Shown piece after piece: positions 39,473 to 49,432 of a stretch of DNA of 56,945 nt. Location of the stretch: assembly GCA_946411475.1 (NCBI GenBank), contig CAMKED010000002.1:1-56945 (forward strand), in the 5' to 3' direction. Each line of letters begins with the position of its first letter. The first letter of the stretch is position 1. Source of the DNA: an uncultured Clostridia bacterium. GTDB taxonomy: Bacteria; Bacillota; Clostridia; Oscillospirales; Oscillospiraceae. A model generated the notes under the pieces. The model worked only from the letters and a program-made list of their open reading frames with translations, ran no database searches and was not told where the DNA came from. Both the position numbers and the translations under genes were made by a program.

Positions 39473-42400
39473 TTAACTGTTCTGATTTTTAATCTCGTAT
39501 TTCTCGCCGGACGCTTCGGTCACCGTGTTGGTCAGGGCAAAGCTTTGCTCGTCGTTCTGTCCCTTCTTGAGCGCCATAACGCCCTGGTCGGTCACCTGGA
39601 ATACGAAGTAATGCTTGGGCACGCTGTAATGTTCGTCAGCGTTCTTCGGATTGATCGGCGCCTGAGTCTCCTCCAGGAGATAAGTGCCGACGGACAGGAG
39701 GCCGACGAAGAAGACGCCGGACTCGTCGGAATCCTTGAGGTTGTCGTTCTCGATTTCCACACCGTCAAGCCCGCGGAGCGTGAACTTGCCGCCGGACAGA
39801 GGCATGAGCACCGTGTTGATCTTGCTGAGGATCACGGGCCGCTTGGTCGTGGAGTAGTTCACGATACCAATGCGCGCAATGTCGGGCAGTGTGGTATAAC
39901 GGGTCACGTTATTCTTCGTTTCCAGGCGGAACATCGCGTAATCAGTCACTTCGCGCTTATAGGGGTTCTCTTCCCCGTAGACGGAAGTATCATTGAAGAT
40001 CTCCGTATAAGCGTTGCGCTGATCATCGATCTCCTCCTGCTTGATTCCGAGCAGCACGTTTGCCCAGGCGCCGGTGATCTTATCCGACGCCTCCGGAACC
40101 TTCACGTATTCCTTGCCGACCAGCAGAATGTACGTATTCGTATTTGTCACGTACAAATCGTTGCCGTTTTCGTCTTTGGGAACAGCAACTTCCTGCACGT
40201 AGTAAATACCGCTGGAAACCATCTCAAAGGTCACAACGCCTTTGTCGTCCGAGATCGCCGTAACCGGCAGTCCTTCCTTGTTCATGACAGATTCGGTGCA
40301 ATCCAGATTCGTGAACAGTTGGAACTTCGCGCCGGCCAGCTCCTTGCCGAAGCCGTCGACCTTCCTGAAGTTGACGTTGATACCGCCCGTCCAGGCGATC
40401 CAGTTCTGCTTGGTGCCTACCTGGCCGGTGAGATACTTGGTGCCGCAGGCAGTCACGCTGTCCTCACGGGCATTGCGGAATGCGTGCATGGTGGTCTCGG
40501 TGAGCAGAGCAGGACTGGTAACCTCAGCAAAGTCCCGGTTCTTCCCGTAATGGTTCTCACTTTCGGCCCAGAGCCAGATGGTGCCGTCGCCGCCGGTCAG
40601 CTCGCCGGTGACAAAGAGCATCTTCGGATCGTCGTCTTCGGTCTCGGCCAGGTAGATATCCTGACGGCCGTAAGCATACGACATGGTGGCGTTGGTCGGG
40701 TTATCGCCGGAAATCGGGGTCGTGCTGAAGTTGCCGGAGGTGGTGCTCAGGCTCTCGCCCACGACGCCGGATCCGCCAAAGTTGATATTGCCAGAAATCT
40801 TGAGCTTCGCGTCCGCAGAGACGTAGATGCCTGCGCCGTTGGCAGCCTTGTTGCCGGTGATCGTACCGCCGGTCACGGTCGCCTCAGCCTTGGAGCCGAG
40901 GTAGATCGCGCCGCTGTTGACAGCCTCGTTGCCGGTGATCGTACCGGATGTGACGGTCAACTTCGCATTGGAGCCGAGGTAGATCGCGCCGCCGTTGGCA
41001 GCCTTGTTGTCTTTGATCGTACCGGTCGCCACGGTCGCCTCTGCATTGGAGCCGAGGTAGATCGCACCGCCGTTCTCCTTGATGTTGGAGTTTTGCAGCG
41101 TCGCGCTTTCGCCCACGGTCAGCTTGCCGCCGTCGGTCACGCAGATCAGACCGCCGTCGCTCAAGCCGGTCCACATGTCGCCGGCGCCGTCCAGAACAAC
41201 GTTGTTCAGCGCAAAGCTGCCGCCGTTCACGGTAAACAGGCTGTAGCCGTAATCGGATTCGTCGCGGGTAACGGTCGCGGTGGTACCCTCATCCAGGAAG
41301 GGATACTTCACGTTCTTCGCTGCAGTGGTGAGCGTAACATTTACGCCCTCTGTGATCGTCAGCGCATCCTCATCGGGATTCAGATCGTAATTACGGATCA
41401 TCTGGATGGTGCCGGTCTTGTTGGGCATGTTCTCCTCGATGAAGCTCAGCGCGTCATTCAGGCTGGCGAAGAGCTTTTCGCCGCTGCCGGTCGCAACCTT
41501 GCAGATCGCCGGAATCTCCTCAATGTAGATCGTGCGGATCTCGCCGTCAGTGCCTGCCGGTTTCAGGTCTTCATCTTCGTCGCCCTCAAAGCCGTAGGTG
41601 ACGTTGCCGTAGTAGTCGATCTTAATGATGACCGGCTTTTCCAGCGGAATGAAGCCCAAAGCGGTCTCGATCTCTCTCAGGGTGTAGGTATTGTAAATGA
41701 CGTTTTCGTTGTCATCGTGGAACGCATCCGGCGTTTTGAGATTGAACTGAACCGTTCCGTCCTTGGCAAGCCAGCCCTTTTCACTTGAATTCTCACTGTC
41801 GACGGATACGAGTTCGCCGAACTCAGTCAGCTCAAACTTGCCGCCGGGGATGCCTTCATAGAAGTTCTTCGGGTTCACCAGGCGGAGCTTGACGCTGACC
41901 TCGCTCACACGCCAGACCGCGTACAGGATGTTCTGCTTGCCGCCGGCAAAGCCGCCGCCCTGTTCGTTATCGATACCGACGACCCAGCCTCTTCCGAAGT
42001 CGGCTTTCTTCGCGTCCTTGGAGAAGGCCCAGCCAACGAATTCCGCCTTTTCCTTTTTAAAGATGTCGCCCGTCGGAAGGACAATGGGAAGTGTGACGCC
42101 CTGGTTCAGCAGGAACTGCTGTTTGAACACGACGACGTCTTCGCCTTTATCCTTATCGAATTTTGCAATGTCCTCGCCAAAGGCTTCCACTAAGTCAAAG
42201 TTCTCGGTTTTCTGTCCGCCGTTGGAGTGGAGGATCAGGCCGGTATCATGGTCGCCGGTGCTGGTTTCGGTTGCAGTCTGGAACACAGGATACAGGATCA
42301 GGGTATCGTATTTTCCATCTAACGGGCTCTTCTCCACCAGATAGGGATTCACGCTGAACAGATCTCCGGCGGCGTATACATTACTGTCAAAATACCAGCC

Positions 42401-45400
42401 GATCAGATTATAAACGTTGCCCTCAGCATCCTTGGCCTGAAGCTGCTTCCCGGGATTTCCCGCAGCATCCACGTGGAGCGGCACCATGGCGTTGGAGTAA
42501 TCCTTGTATTTTCTGTATTCTCCATTTTCGACGTCCTGCGTGATGTCTCCCCACTCATACAGCTTTTCAAAGTCCACCGGATTGCCCTTGGAATCGACCG
42601 GCGTATCGCTGTAATAAATGCGGATCTTGCCGCCCTGTCTCCACATGGCCTTCAGGATCAGATTATCCTTGACCTTTTCGTTTTTGAAGTCAAAGCGTTT
42701 ATACTGCTGTCCGGCTATTGCGTTTTCGTCCACCTTGAACCAACCGATAAACGAATAGGCGTTGCCGGCCTCAGTCTTTGCGTATTTGACCTTCTTTTCT
42801 TTGTCGGTCAGCAGCGGATCATTTTCGTCATCCGTATAGTAGGCCGTTCGGGTAGCGGGCTGCACTCCTTCCGGATCGTCGGTGTTGAATTCGTCGTAGT
42901 GGTAATAATACGTGCCGTTGGTCTTTCTCACATACTCCCGTTTGACCGTATATTCTGAGATTGAATCTTCGTAATTACACCAGAAATACGTGGATTGACC
43001 GGAAAGCAGTTCGCCGCCGTTGGGATCGATCTTGACCCAATACCAGGTGCGGTCAAAGCCGGCGTAGAGCGCCAGGTTCCGGCTGGGCATTTCGGTGAGG
43101 ATCTCATAGTTGTCCCGATGGAATTCGCGATCCGGGTAATCCTCCGGATTCACCGCGGACATATCTTTCCCGGTGTAATAGCGCTCAGGTTTTCCACTCT
43201 CAACGTCAGATTTCAGGTAATAGTACCAGAGCTTGGCCTCGTCCTCCGGAACAGGTACGGTCTTGCCCTCTTCGTCCACCGTGTACCGGAAGAAAATCTG
43301 GGTATGGCATTCCTGATCAGAGTACCAGCGGTGGTTGAAGCTCCAGCCGGGCGTCTTGGCAATCGGCTCAAATCCAGCATCCGGGTAGAAGTTGGTGATA
43401 TCCGCGCCATAAAGCACATCTTCTTTTACCTTCACCGTGTCGTTGCTCTGCAGCGGCGTGGTCAGGGCCTGACCGTCCATGCTGTCATAATAGCTGATGT
43501 CATAGCTTCTTCGTTTGTAGCGGATATGAAGCGATTTACTGGTGCTTAATTGTACCGAGGCACCATTGACTGCAGATTGCCAACTACCGCTGGACCAACT
43601 GGTGTTTTGTGTATTGCTAAACCGATATGTATCCAACGTGTATCCATTGAATTTTTCTGAGAAGTAGAATGTTCCGGAACCGCTGGTGTTTCCTGTATAA
43701 TCCGCAGAATCAGGAGAATCGCCGTAATTTCCGTTTGCATCCTGCAGGTGGAAGTAGATTTTTGCACTCGAATTAGAGTTATAATACAGGCGCATTTCCG
43801 TCTGCTTTTCATCTTTCACGCCATTCAGAATAAATTGGCCCAAGAATGACATTGACATATCATGCCAACCCTGATAATCCTGATATGGGTATGTATGCCC
43901 GTCTTGGTTATTCGTATAGTACGAATACATTTTACCAAGCGGCCACGAATACCCGTACATGCCCAGATCCTGGCCGTATAAACCCCTGAACCAGAAGTTA
44001 TCCGATCTCAGCTTATAGCGCTTCCCTGTAAATAGTTCATCATTATAGTACCAGTCAGACATGGCCACGACTTCATTCCACTGGTAATAATTTGAGTAAT
44101 TGGTTCCATATATAAGATACTTACAGTAGTAGGTAGTATTATAATCGGTAGGAGGATTGTTAAAGGTATATCCACTATCGTAATAACTATTGTTCCACTT
44201 CGTGTAATACTTCCCGTCATAACCCGGAGTATTTCGTGCTGCTCTGGGTTGATCCGTCATAGCAACACCTTCAATGGCCCAAGTCTTGTTTTCGCCTTTT
44301 TTCAGGAGCACGTCGTGACCGTTCACATAGCCCCACTTGGCATCGTCGTCATATGCCTCCTGATATCCCGGATCATTCGTGTAGCACGTTGCGTTATACC
44401 CAGGCCTACTTCCATTGTAAAATTTCATGTAAACGGTGTTGCGGTTGTAGTACACGTTCAGGACCGTCGAACCGTTGTCTTTCACGTCGACAGACACAGT
44501 ATCTTTATGCGGATCACCTTCGACGTTCTGTTTGGTCTTGTGGTGGAAGCCGATAAACTCATCCTTGTACGCCGGATTCTCAGTCAGCGCGGTAAAGTCG
44601 ATGCCAAAGCTGTTCTGCGTCAAAGTTTCCCTGGTATTCAGCTTGACGTCTTCACTGATAAACTGGCGGTCAAATTCGTAGGTCTTGTTCTGCTCCGGAC
44701 AATCCCGGTCGTCGCTGATCCTCTGCTTCCAGACGATGACGGTATAGGTGGCGTAGCCATCTTCCCACACGGCATAGAGATCCAGCGGCGCACTGACCAC
44801 GGTGTTGAAGTTGTACTCGTGCGTCTCCGGATTTTCCGCATCCTCCTTGTAGTTCGGCTTTGCCGGATCTTCAAACTGATAGAACTCGCCGTTTTCGTTA
44901 AAGGTGGGAAGGGCAGACCAGAAGCGGAACACGTGGCCGCGCCATGTGGGATACGGGTCCGGCACTCCGTCCTTGTCTGTATCGTCCGGCACTCCGTCCT
45001 TGTTTTCATCTTTTATGGGCTCCGTTGCCGTACCGCCGGTAAGCACAAATTCGGGTTGAACATAATCCGCGCCGGAGCCGACAGGCGCCGTATGGAAGAT
45101 TACCCAGTGACCCTTTTTGAAGATCGGATAGAGATGGTAGGTTTCTCCATCCTTTACCGACAGAGAGGTAATCGGCTCTGTGGTATTGTTTTCATTATAA
45201 AATGCTTCATAATCGGTCGCATTCTGGAGGCTTGGTGCGTTTTTCGGGCAATACCAGCCATAGAACGCAAATCCTGCCTGCTCATGGCCGGAATCCGGCT
45301 GCGCCGTAAAGTCGGCATGCGTCGCATCCGGGATCTGATAGGTGGTTGTACCGTCAACCGCAACGCTGTCCGTATTTATAGTTGTATAACTGTATTTTTC

Positions 45401-47809
45401 CCCGTCGAAATCAGGCGCATGGTAAACGACTGTGGCATAATCACTGGTATAGCGGGCCTCCACCTCGACGATCACGTATTGGTTGACCTGCTTGCCGCTC
45501 TCATCGTATTCGCGCGGCACAACCACACTGTCGGCGTAGACAGCTTCCTTGTTGCCGAACATGACTGAAATCGGCGTGTTGAATTCGATCTTGTAATCGG
45601 TATCTTTGACATACCAACCCAGGAAGTATTTGCCCTGGCTTGCCCGCAGATCCTCGGCTGCGACCTCAGTCAGCATACCCTGGTTGCGGATAATCTGCTG
45701 GCCGCCTTTCTCGTCCGGAGTAAGACCCCATACGTACTCTTCGCCATTCTTCTGATACTGGTAGAACTTATACCAGGCACGGGGGACCACGATGTTGTTG
45801 TCGCCGTCCGAAATGGCGTAGACGGAGAAGGAATTCGTCTTGAACTGCACGGCGCCGTCTTCGGCGAGTTCGTTCTCCAGAAGCTCGGTGCCCTCCTCAC
45901 CAAAGTGGACGACACGAAGCACGCCCTGGGTCTCAGGACGGTCCGCCAGCTTGATGGAAACGGAGACAGCCTGGTTGGGCTCGTAGGCAACGCCGTCCTT
46001 CTCGATGGTGATGTCGAAGAGGCGGGTGTAGACGAGCTGCTCCGGGTCGAGGGAAAGATAGTTCGCGGTCTTGGTCAGGTATTTCTGATACTCGTCGCCG
46101 GTCAGCTCGCGGACCTTCAGCTCCGCGTCGGTCGGGATGCCCGCGTTCTTGTCGTAGGATACGGAAATCTCATAGCTGTTGCCGTCGGCAGCGGTGATGG
46201 TCTTTTGCAGGGTGACGCCCATCACAACGTACACGGAGAAGCCCTTGGTCTCAAACGCGATCGCATCGCCGTTCACGACGGAGCCCATGACCTCGGTCTC
46301 CTGGCCGAAGTGGACCACGTTGACCTCGGTGCTCTCGTTCATCTCCTCGGACAGCAGTTCGATGCTGACCTTGACGTTCTGGTTGGGCTGGTACTCCACG
46401 CCCGTCTCCGGGTCGCGAAGGCTGATGTCGAACAGTCTGGCAAAATCCAGTTCGCTCATCTTCTGGCCGGCGCACGCGGCGCCCTTGGTCAGATACTTGG
46501 CATAGTCCGCATCCTCCGGAAGGATCTCCCGGACCTCCAGCTCCGCACCCGCGGGAATGCCGGCAAAGCTGTCATAGGACACGCGGACGGAATAGGTGTT
46601 GCCGTCGGAAGCGGTCAGGCACTTTTCCACCGCAACCCGAACCACAACGTAGGAAGACAGTTCGCTTGCAGAGAAGCGAAGGTCTTCGCCGCGGAACGCG
46701 GCGCTCTTCACGCGGACCGGGGTATCGTTCTCGCGAAGCTGCCAAAGCTGCAGCTCCCAATTTTCGTTCTGCTCGTCGGCCAGAGCCGCGTCATGCAGCG
46801 CGACCTTCACGGTGCCGTCGATCTGATAGTCCGCCTCTTCGGGATGGGTCAGGGAAAGATCCCAGCCGCGGATCACTTCGCCGGGAAGGGCGAGCGTATC
46901 CGCCTCGACGGACGCAGCAGCGACCTGCGCGGAAAGCCCGGTGGGCAGCGCGCCAACGACTACGATCTCCGTCTCCCCGTCTTCAGTGGCGGCAGAATAG
47001 TTCCGGCTCTGCTGACGGGCCGTGACGGAAAAGCGCAGCGATCCGGACGCGGTCTCAAAGCAAACCGCGTCTGGGTACTCGTCGTCCGCTGTGAGCGCAC
47101 GCTCGACGACGTCGGCATGCACTTCTTTCTCTTCCAGCTCGTAGGACTTCTCCTGTCCCTCCGCACGAGCAGCAGAGAAGGCCTGAACGGAGAACAGCCG
47201 CTCGGGTTCCTCTGTCGAGCGCTTGTTCTCCTTCCGGAGCTCCTCCGCCTCGAAGTCTTCCTCATAGACGTAGACCGTGGGATCCATCTTACCGGCGCGG
47301 GCTTCTCTGATCGCGGTGCCGTCCACGAAGACGGTAAGCGGGACCTCCGGAGTCCAAAGCCGACCCTCGGCGTCGTAGAAGCGCAGCTCGACCTGCATCA
47401 GAGCAAGCTCGGCATAGAGGTCCTTCTCGGCATAGGGAACCAGCTCCGCCCGAGCAGTGACGTACTCGGGCATCCAGCCGCGAACCGTGATGACAGGATC
47501 GGAATCGTTGTCTTTCTCTTCCTCCGCAACGGCCGCGTCGCGGGAAAGCGTCAGCTCCATCATGCGGGCGGCCTCTTCGGCCTTCTCCGCAAGTCTGGCG
47601 GCTTCGGCTTCCTCCTTTTCCAAACAATCTTCCTCGAATGGCGCAAGCTCCACCGAAAGGGCGCGCCAAACGTAGCCCTCCGGAACTTCGAGGGCGTCAT
47701 CAGAATTGGATCCCGTTCCCTCAGAGTATGCTCCTACAGGGAACGAGAACAGCATGACGAGAGCCAGAAACAGGCTTGTCGTACGCTGCAGCAGCTTCGT
47801 TACTTTCAA
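39473..47809 (-). CDS. Giant secreted adhesin-like protein with Cna-B domains, no LPXTG anchor
   Basis: The product is 2778 aa. Signal peptide residues 1-29. A helical Glu/Ala-rich segment lies at about 60-95. Two tandem ~140-aa repeats (about 396-533 and 536-672) start LTASDGNTYSVRVSYD and ITAADGNSYEISVSYD. A long middle (about 680-2130) has InlB-B/Flg_new-like strands (KFYQYQ.., GYWYVK..-type). A beta-helix of 26-residue repeats (about 2235-2345) contains GGAIYLGSNAKLTVTSGTIT. Two Cna-B/SpaA-like domains (about 2476-2575 and 2653-2760) end in EETQAP-type strands with Lys and Glu suited to isopeptide bonds. The C-terminus is KYEIKNQNS. The start is TTG with AGGAGG 8 bases upstream. No sortase motif or C-terminal helix is present. 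Confidence 0.9.
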   Translation of the reverse strand: MKVTKLLQRTTSLFLALVMLFSFPVGAYSEGTGSNSDDALEVPEGYVWRALSVELAPFEEDCLEKEEAEAARLAEKAEEAARMMELTLSRDAAVAEEEKDNDSDPVITVRGWMPEYVTARAELVPYAEKDLYAELALMQVELRFYDAEGRLWTPEVPLTVFVDGTAIREARAGKMDPTVYVYEEDFEAEELRKENKRSTEEPERLFSVQAFSAARAEGQEKSYELEEKEVHADVVERALTADDEYPDAVCFETASGSLRFSVTARQQSRNYSAATEDGETEIVVVGALPTGLSAQVAAASVEADTLALPGEVIRGWDLSLTHPEEADYQIDGTVKVALHDAALADEQNENWELQLWQLRENDTPVRVKSAAFRGEDLRFSASELSSYVVVRVAVEKCLTASDGNTYSVRVSYDSFAGIPAGAELEVREILPEDADYAKYLTKGAACAGQKMSELDFARLFDISLRDPETGVEYQPNQNVKVSIELLSEEMNESTEVNVVHFGQETEVMGSVVNGDAIAFETKGFSVYVVMGVTLQKTITAADGNSYEISVSYDKNAGIPTDAELKVRELTGDEYQKYLTKTANYLSLDPEQLVYTRLFDITIEKDGVAYEPNQAVSVSIKLADRPETQGVLRVVHFGEEGTELLENELAEDGAVQFKTNSFSVYAISDGDNNIVVPRAWYKFYQYQKNGEEYVWGLTPDEKGGQQIIRNQGMLTEVAAEDLRASQGKYFLGWYVKDTDYKIEFNTPISVMFGNKEAVYADSVVVPREYDESGKQVNQYVIVEVEARYTSDYATVVYHAPDFDGEKYSYTTINTDSVAVDGTTTYQIPDATHADFTAQPDSGHEQAGFAFYGWYCPKNAPSLQNATDYEAFYNENNTTEPITSLSVKDGETYHLYPIFKKGHWVIFHTAPVGSGADYVQPEFVLTGGTATEPIKDENKDGVPDDTDKDGVPDPYPTWRGHVFRFWSALPTFNENGEFYQFEDPAKPNYKEDAENPETHEYNFNTVVSAPLDLYAVWEDGYATYTVIVWKQRISDDRDCPEQNKTYEFDRQFISEDVKLNTRETLTQNSFGIDFTALTENPAYKDEFIGFHHKTKQNVEGDPHKDTVSVDVKDNGSTVLNVYYNRNTVYMKFYNGSRPGYNATCYTNDPGYQEAYDDDAKWGYVNGHDVLLKKGENKTWAIEGVAMTDQPRAARNTPGYDGKYYTKWNNSYYDSGYTFNNPPTDYNTTYYCKYLIYGTNYSNYYQWNEVVAMSDWYYNDELFTGKRYKLRSDNFWFRGLYGQDLGMYGYSWPLGKMYSYYTNNQDGHTYPYQDYQGWHDMSMSFLGQFILNGVKDEKQTEMRLYYNSNSSAKIYFHLQDANGNYGDSPDSADYTGNTSGSGTFYFSEKFNGYTLDTYRFSNTQNTSWSSGSWQSAVNGASVQLSTSKSLHIRYKRRSYDISYYDSMDGQALTTPLQSNDTVKVKEDVLYGADITNFYPDAGFEPIAKTPGWSFNHRWYSDQECHTQIFFRYTVDEEGKTVPVPEDEAKLWYYYLKSDVESGKPERYYTGKDMSAVNPEDYPDREFHRDNYEILTEMPSRNLALYAGFDRTWYWVKIDPNGGELLSGQSTYFWCNYEDSISEYTVKREYVRKTNGTYYYHYDEFNTDDPEGVQPATRTAYYTDDENDPLLTDKEKKVKYAKTEAGNAYSFIGWFKVDENAIAGQQYKRFDFKNEKVKDNLILKAMWRQGGKIRIYYSDTPVDSKGNPVDFEKLYEWGDITQDVENGEYRKYKDYSNAMVPLHVDAAGNPGKQLQAKDAEGNVYNLIGWYFDSNVYAAGDLFSVNPYLVEKSPLDGKYDTLILYPVFQTATETSTGDHDTGLILHSNGGQKTENFDLVEAFGEDIAKFDKDKGEDVVVFKQQFLLNQGVTLPIVLPTGDIFKKEKAEFVGWAFSKDAKKADFGRGWVVGIDNEQGGGFAGGKQNILYAVWRVSEVSVKLRLVNPKNFYEGIPGGKFELTEFGELVSVDSENSSEKGWLAKDGTVQFNLKTPDAFHDDNENVIYNTYTLREIETALGFIPLEKPVIIKIDYYGNVTYGFEGDEDEDLKPAGTDGEIRTIYIEEIPAICKVATGSGEKLFASLNDALSFIEENMPNKTGTIQMIRNYDLNPDEDALTITEGVNVTLTTAAKNVKYPFLDEGTTATVTRDESDYGYSLFTVNGGSFALNNVVLDGAGDMWTGLSDGGLICVTDGGKLTVGESATLQNSNIKENGGAIYLGSNAEATVATGTIKDNKAANGGAIYLGSNAKLTVTSGTITGNEAVNSGAIYLGSKAEATVTGGTITGNKAANGAGIYVSADAKLKISGNINFGGSGVVGESLSTTSGNFSTTPISGDNPTNATMSYAYGRQDIYLAETEDDDPKMLFVTGELTGGDGTIWLWAESENHYGKNRDFAEVTSPALLTETTMHAFRNAREDSVTACGTKYLTGQVGTKQNWIAWTGGINVNFRKVDGFGKELAGAKFQLFTNLDCTESVMNKEGLPVTAISDDKGVVTFEMVSSGIYYVQEVAVPKDENGNDLYVTNTNTYILLVGKEYVKVPEASDKITGAWANVLLGIKQEEIDDQRNAYTEIFNDTSVYGEENPYKREVTDYAMFRLETKNNVTRYTTLPDIARIGIVNYSTTKRPVILSKINTVLMPLSGGKFTLRGLDGVEIENDNLKDSDESGVFFVGLLSVGTYLLEETQAPINPKNADEHYSVPKHYFVFQVTDQGVMALKKGQNDEQSFALTNTVTEASGEKYEIKNQNS
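40790..41095 (-). repeat. 78-bp tandem DNA repeat in the adhesin gene
   Basis: Three near-identical 78-bp units and a partial one encode 26-residue beta-helix turns (GGAIYLGSNAE/KATVATGTIKDNKAAN and variants). DNA-level similarity is high, so slippage or recombination could change the turn number. Confidence 0.75.
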
Positions 47810-47882
47810 TGTAGTGTCCTCCTATCGGAAAAGCCTGCACGCATAGTGCTACTTATGGTTGTACTTATATGAATACATCTGC

Positions 47883-47911
47883 ATTATATCACATGATTTT
47901 TGGGAATGCAA
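47883..47911 (-). promoter_or_regulatory. Promoter of the giant adhesin/prepilin operon
   Basis: On the minus strand, -35 TTGCAT (47906-47911) and -10 TATAAT (47883-47888), extended by TGTGA, have a 17-bp spacer. A leader of about 70 bases reaches the TTG start. The rest of the gap to asd (47912-48107) is A/T-rich with the asd terminator and no gene. Confidence 0.78.
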
Positions 47912-48003
47912 GAAATAATTCATGAATTTTTAATAATTTTTTTCACAAAATACACTTTTTTCTCACAAAACCTTGATTTTCGCTCAAATCTTCGACAAAA
48001 AAA

Positions 48004-48037
48004 CCTGCGGAACGGCCTTTTCAGGCCGTTCCGCAGG
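48004..48037 (-). terminator. Rho-independent terminator of asd
   Basis: CCTGCGGAACGGCC and GGCCGTTCCGCAGG form a 14-bp stem with a 6-base loop. On the minus strand a T7 run follows. Confidence 0.85.
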
Positions 48038-48107
48038 ATCATACGGTCGAATGAAATGGGTATGCATTCGATTTTCCCGATCACCACGGGGTCTCCCGCC
48101 CGGAGGG

Positions 48108-49118
48108 TCAGCCCTCCCGGTCGATCAGAAGCTCCGCAATCTGAATGGCGTTCGTCGCCGCGCCCTTGCGGATCTGATCGCCGCAGCACCAGAGGCAAAG
48201 GCCGTCGTCATCCGTCAGATCCGGGCGAATGCGGCCCACGTAGACCAGGTCCTGATCCGAGGTATCCAGCGGCATGGGGTACTGCGCCTCCGCAAGTTCG
48301 TCCACCAGCTTGCAGCCGGGGGCGTATTGGATGGCCCGTCGGGCCTCATAGACGGAGGGCCGGTGCTCGAAGCGCAGGGTCAGAGAGATGGAGTGGCTCC
48401 GTACCACGGGCACGCGGACACAGGTGCAGCTCACCTTCATCTCGGGCAGGTGGAGGATCTTGCGGCCCTCGTACTGGAGTTTCATCTCTTCGGAGGTATA
48501 GCCTGATTCCTGCTCGCTGCCGATCTGGGGGATCAGATTGAAGGCAATCTGATGCGGGAAGACTTTGCTCTGAACCGGCTGGCCCTTGATGACCGCGTTC
48601 ACCTGCTCGCTGAGCTCTACCGGACCGGCAGCCCCGGCACCCGAAACCGCCTGGTAAGTGGAGGCCACCATGGAGACAATGGGCGAAAGCTGCCGCAGCG
48701 CGTTGATTGCCGTCACGGCAATGATGGTGGAGCAGTTTGGGTTGGCAATGATGCCGCGATGATGCTTGACGTCTTCGGCGTTGACCTCCGGAACCACCAG
48801 AGGCACGTCCTCCCGAAGCCGGAACGCAGAGGAATTGTCGATAAACACAGCGCCCGCCTTCACGATCGCCGGTGCAAACTGCTTCGCCACGTCGTTCTCC
48901 GCCGCGCCGAGTACGATATCCAGGCCCTCAAAGGCATCCTCCGCGGCCAGTTCAATCTGAATGGGCTTGCTGTTCCAGGCCACGACCTTTCCTGCGCTGC
49001 GTTCGCTGGCAAACAGATGCAGCTCGCTGACAGGGAAATCCCGCTCCAGCAGAATCTTCATCATCTCCCGGCCCACGGAACCGGTCGCACCGAGGATACC
49101 GACTTTATACTGCTTCAT
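48108..49118 (-). CDS. asd: Aspartate-semialdehyde dehydrogenase
   Basis: The product is 336 aa, making aspartate semialdehyde for lysine, threonine, methionine and diaminopimelate. The NADP motif is VGILGATGSVGREMM (residues 5-19). The catalytic Cys is in IANPNCSTI (about 128), the substrate loop in SGAGAAGPVEL, and His in VRVPVVRSHSISL. ATG 49118 is preceded by AAGGAGG and overlaps the four-helix-bundle gene's stop by ATGA. lysC lies upstream in the same direction, interrupted by the dispersed element. Confidence 0.96.
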   Translation of the reverse strand: MKQYKVGILGATGSVGREMMKILLERDFPVSELHLFASERSAGKVVAWNSKPIQIELAAEDAFEGLDIVLGAAENDVAKQFAPAIVKAGAVFIDNSSAFRLREDVPLVVPEVNAEDVKHHRGIIANPNCSTIIAVTAINALRQLSPIVSMVASTYQAVSGAGAAGPVELSEQVNAVIKGQPVQSKVFPHQIAFNLIPQIGSEQESGYTSEEMKLQYEGRKILHLPEMKVSCTCVRVPVVRSHSISLTLRFEHRPSVYEARRAIQYAPGCKLVDELAEAQYPMPLDTSDQDLVYVGRIRPDLTDDDGLCLWCCGDQIRKGAATNAIQIAELLIDREG

Positions 49119-49432
49119 GGTATTAACCTCCTTATAATATAGTTGAAAGTTGAAAATGGAAAGTTGAAAATTTCGGTGTCGGTCAAATACCCTGTATCGT
49201 GCAGGAGCGAACGCCAATACTTTGTTTCGGATGTCTCTTTCAACGCAATTGACATCTTCGCAATAAAATCTGCTCGGCTCTGCCCCTGCTGTCCCTCCGT
49301 GATATTGGCTCGAATGCTGGTACCGCTTCTCTCCAACTGCTGTGAGAGGATATATTCCCGTTTTCTGTCACGAAGGTATTGGCAGAGTTTCACGATACGA
49401 ACGGAAAAACAATAGCTCTTTTCAGCGATCAT
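49115..49432 (-). CDS. Four-helix-bundle protein (23S rRNA IVS/Avd-like family)
   Basis: The product is 105 aa. It contains EKSYCFSVRIVKLCQYLRDRKRE, LSQQLERSGTSIRANITEGQ and DFIAKMSIALKETSETKYWRSLL, the diagnostic blocks of the S23/IVS four-helix-bundle family. Members are encoded in rRNA intervening sequences, and related Avd proteins serve diversity-generating retroelements; a nucleic-acid-binding role is likely. ATG 49432 follows GAGGAG by 7 bases. The last residues (IFNFPFSTFNY) are encoded by the element's terminal repeat, and the stop overlaps the asd start. There is no rRNA nearby. Confidence 0.9.
   Translation of the reverse strand: MIAEKSYCFSVRIVKLCQYLRDRKREYILSQQLERSGTSIRANITEGQQGQSRADFIAKMSIALKETSETKYWRSLLHDTGYLTDTEIFNFPFSTFNYIIRRLIP

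Noticed and set aside
39470-41788. Long plus-strand open frame (772 codons) opposite the adhesin gene
   Set aside because: It is a shadow of the GC-rich, repeat-containing adhesin gene; no Shine-Dalgarno, no recognisable domain, and the opposite frame has a signal peptide and known folds.
18401-47852. Shared CGCATAGTGCTAC string near 18401 and 47839
   Set aside because: A 13-base match between two points of a 57-kb window is expected by chance; the contexts are otherwise different.
45905-47872. Plus-strand open frame (655 codons) over the 5' part of the adhesin gene and its leader
   Set aside because: Shadow of the adhesin; it extends across the adhesin promoter and Shine-Dalgarno region.
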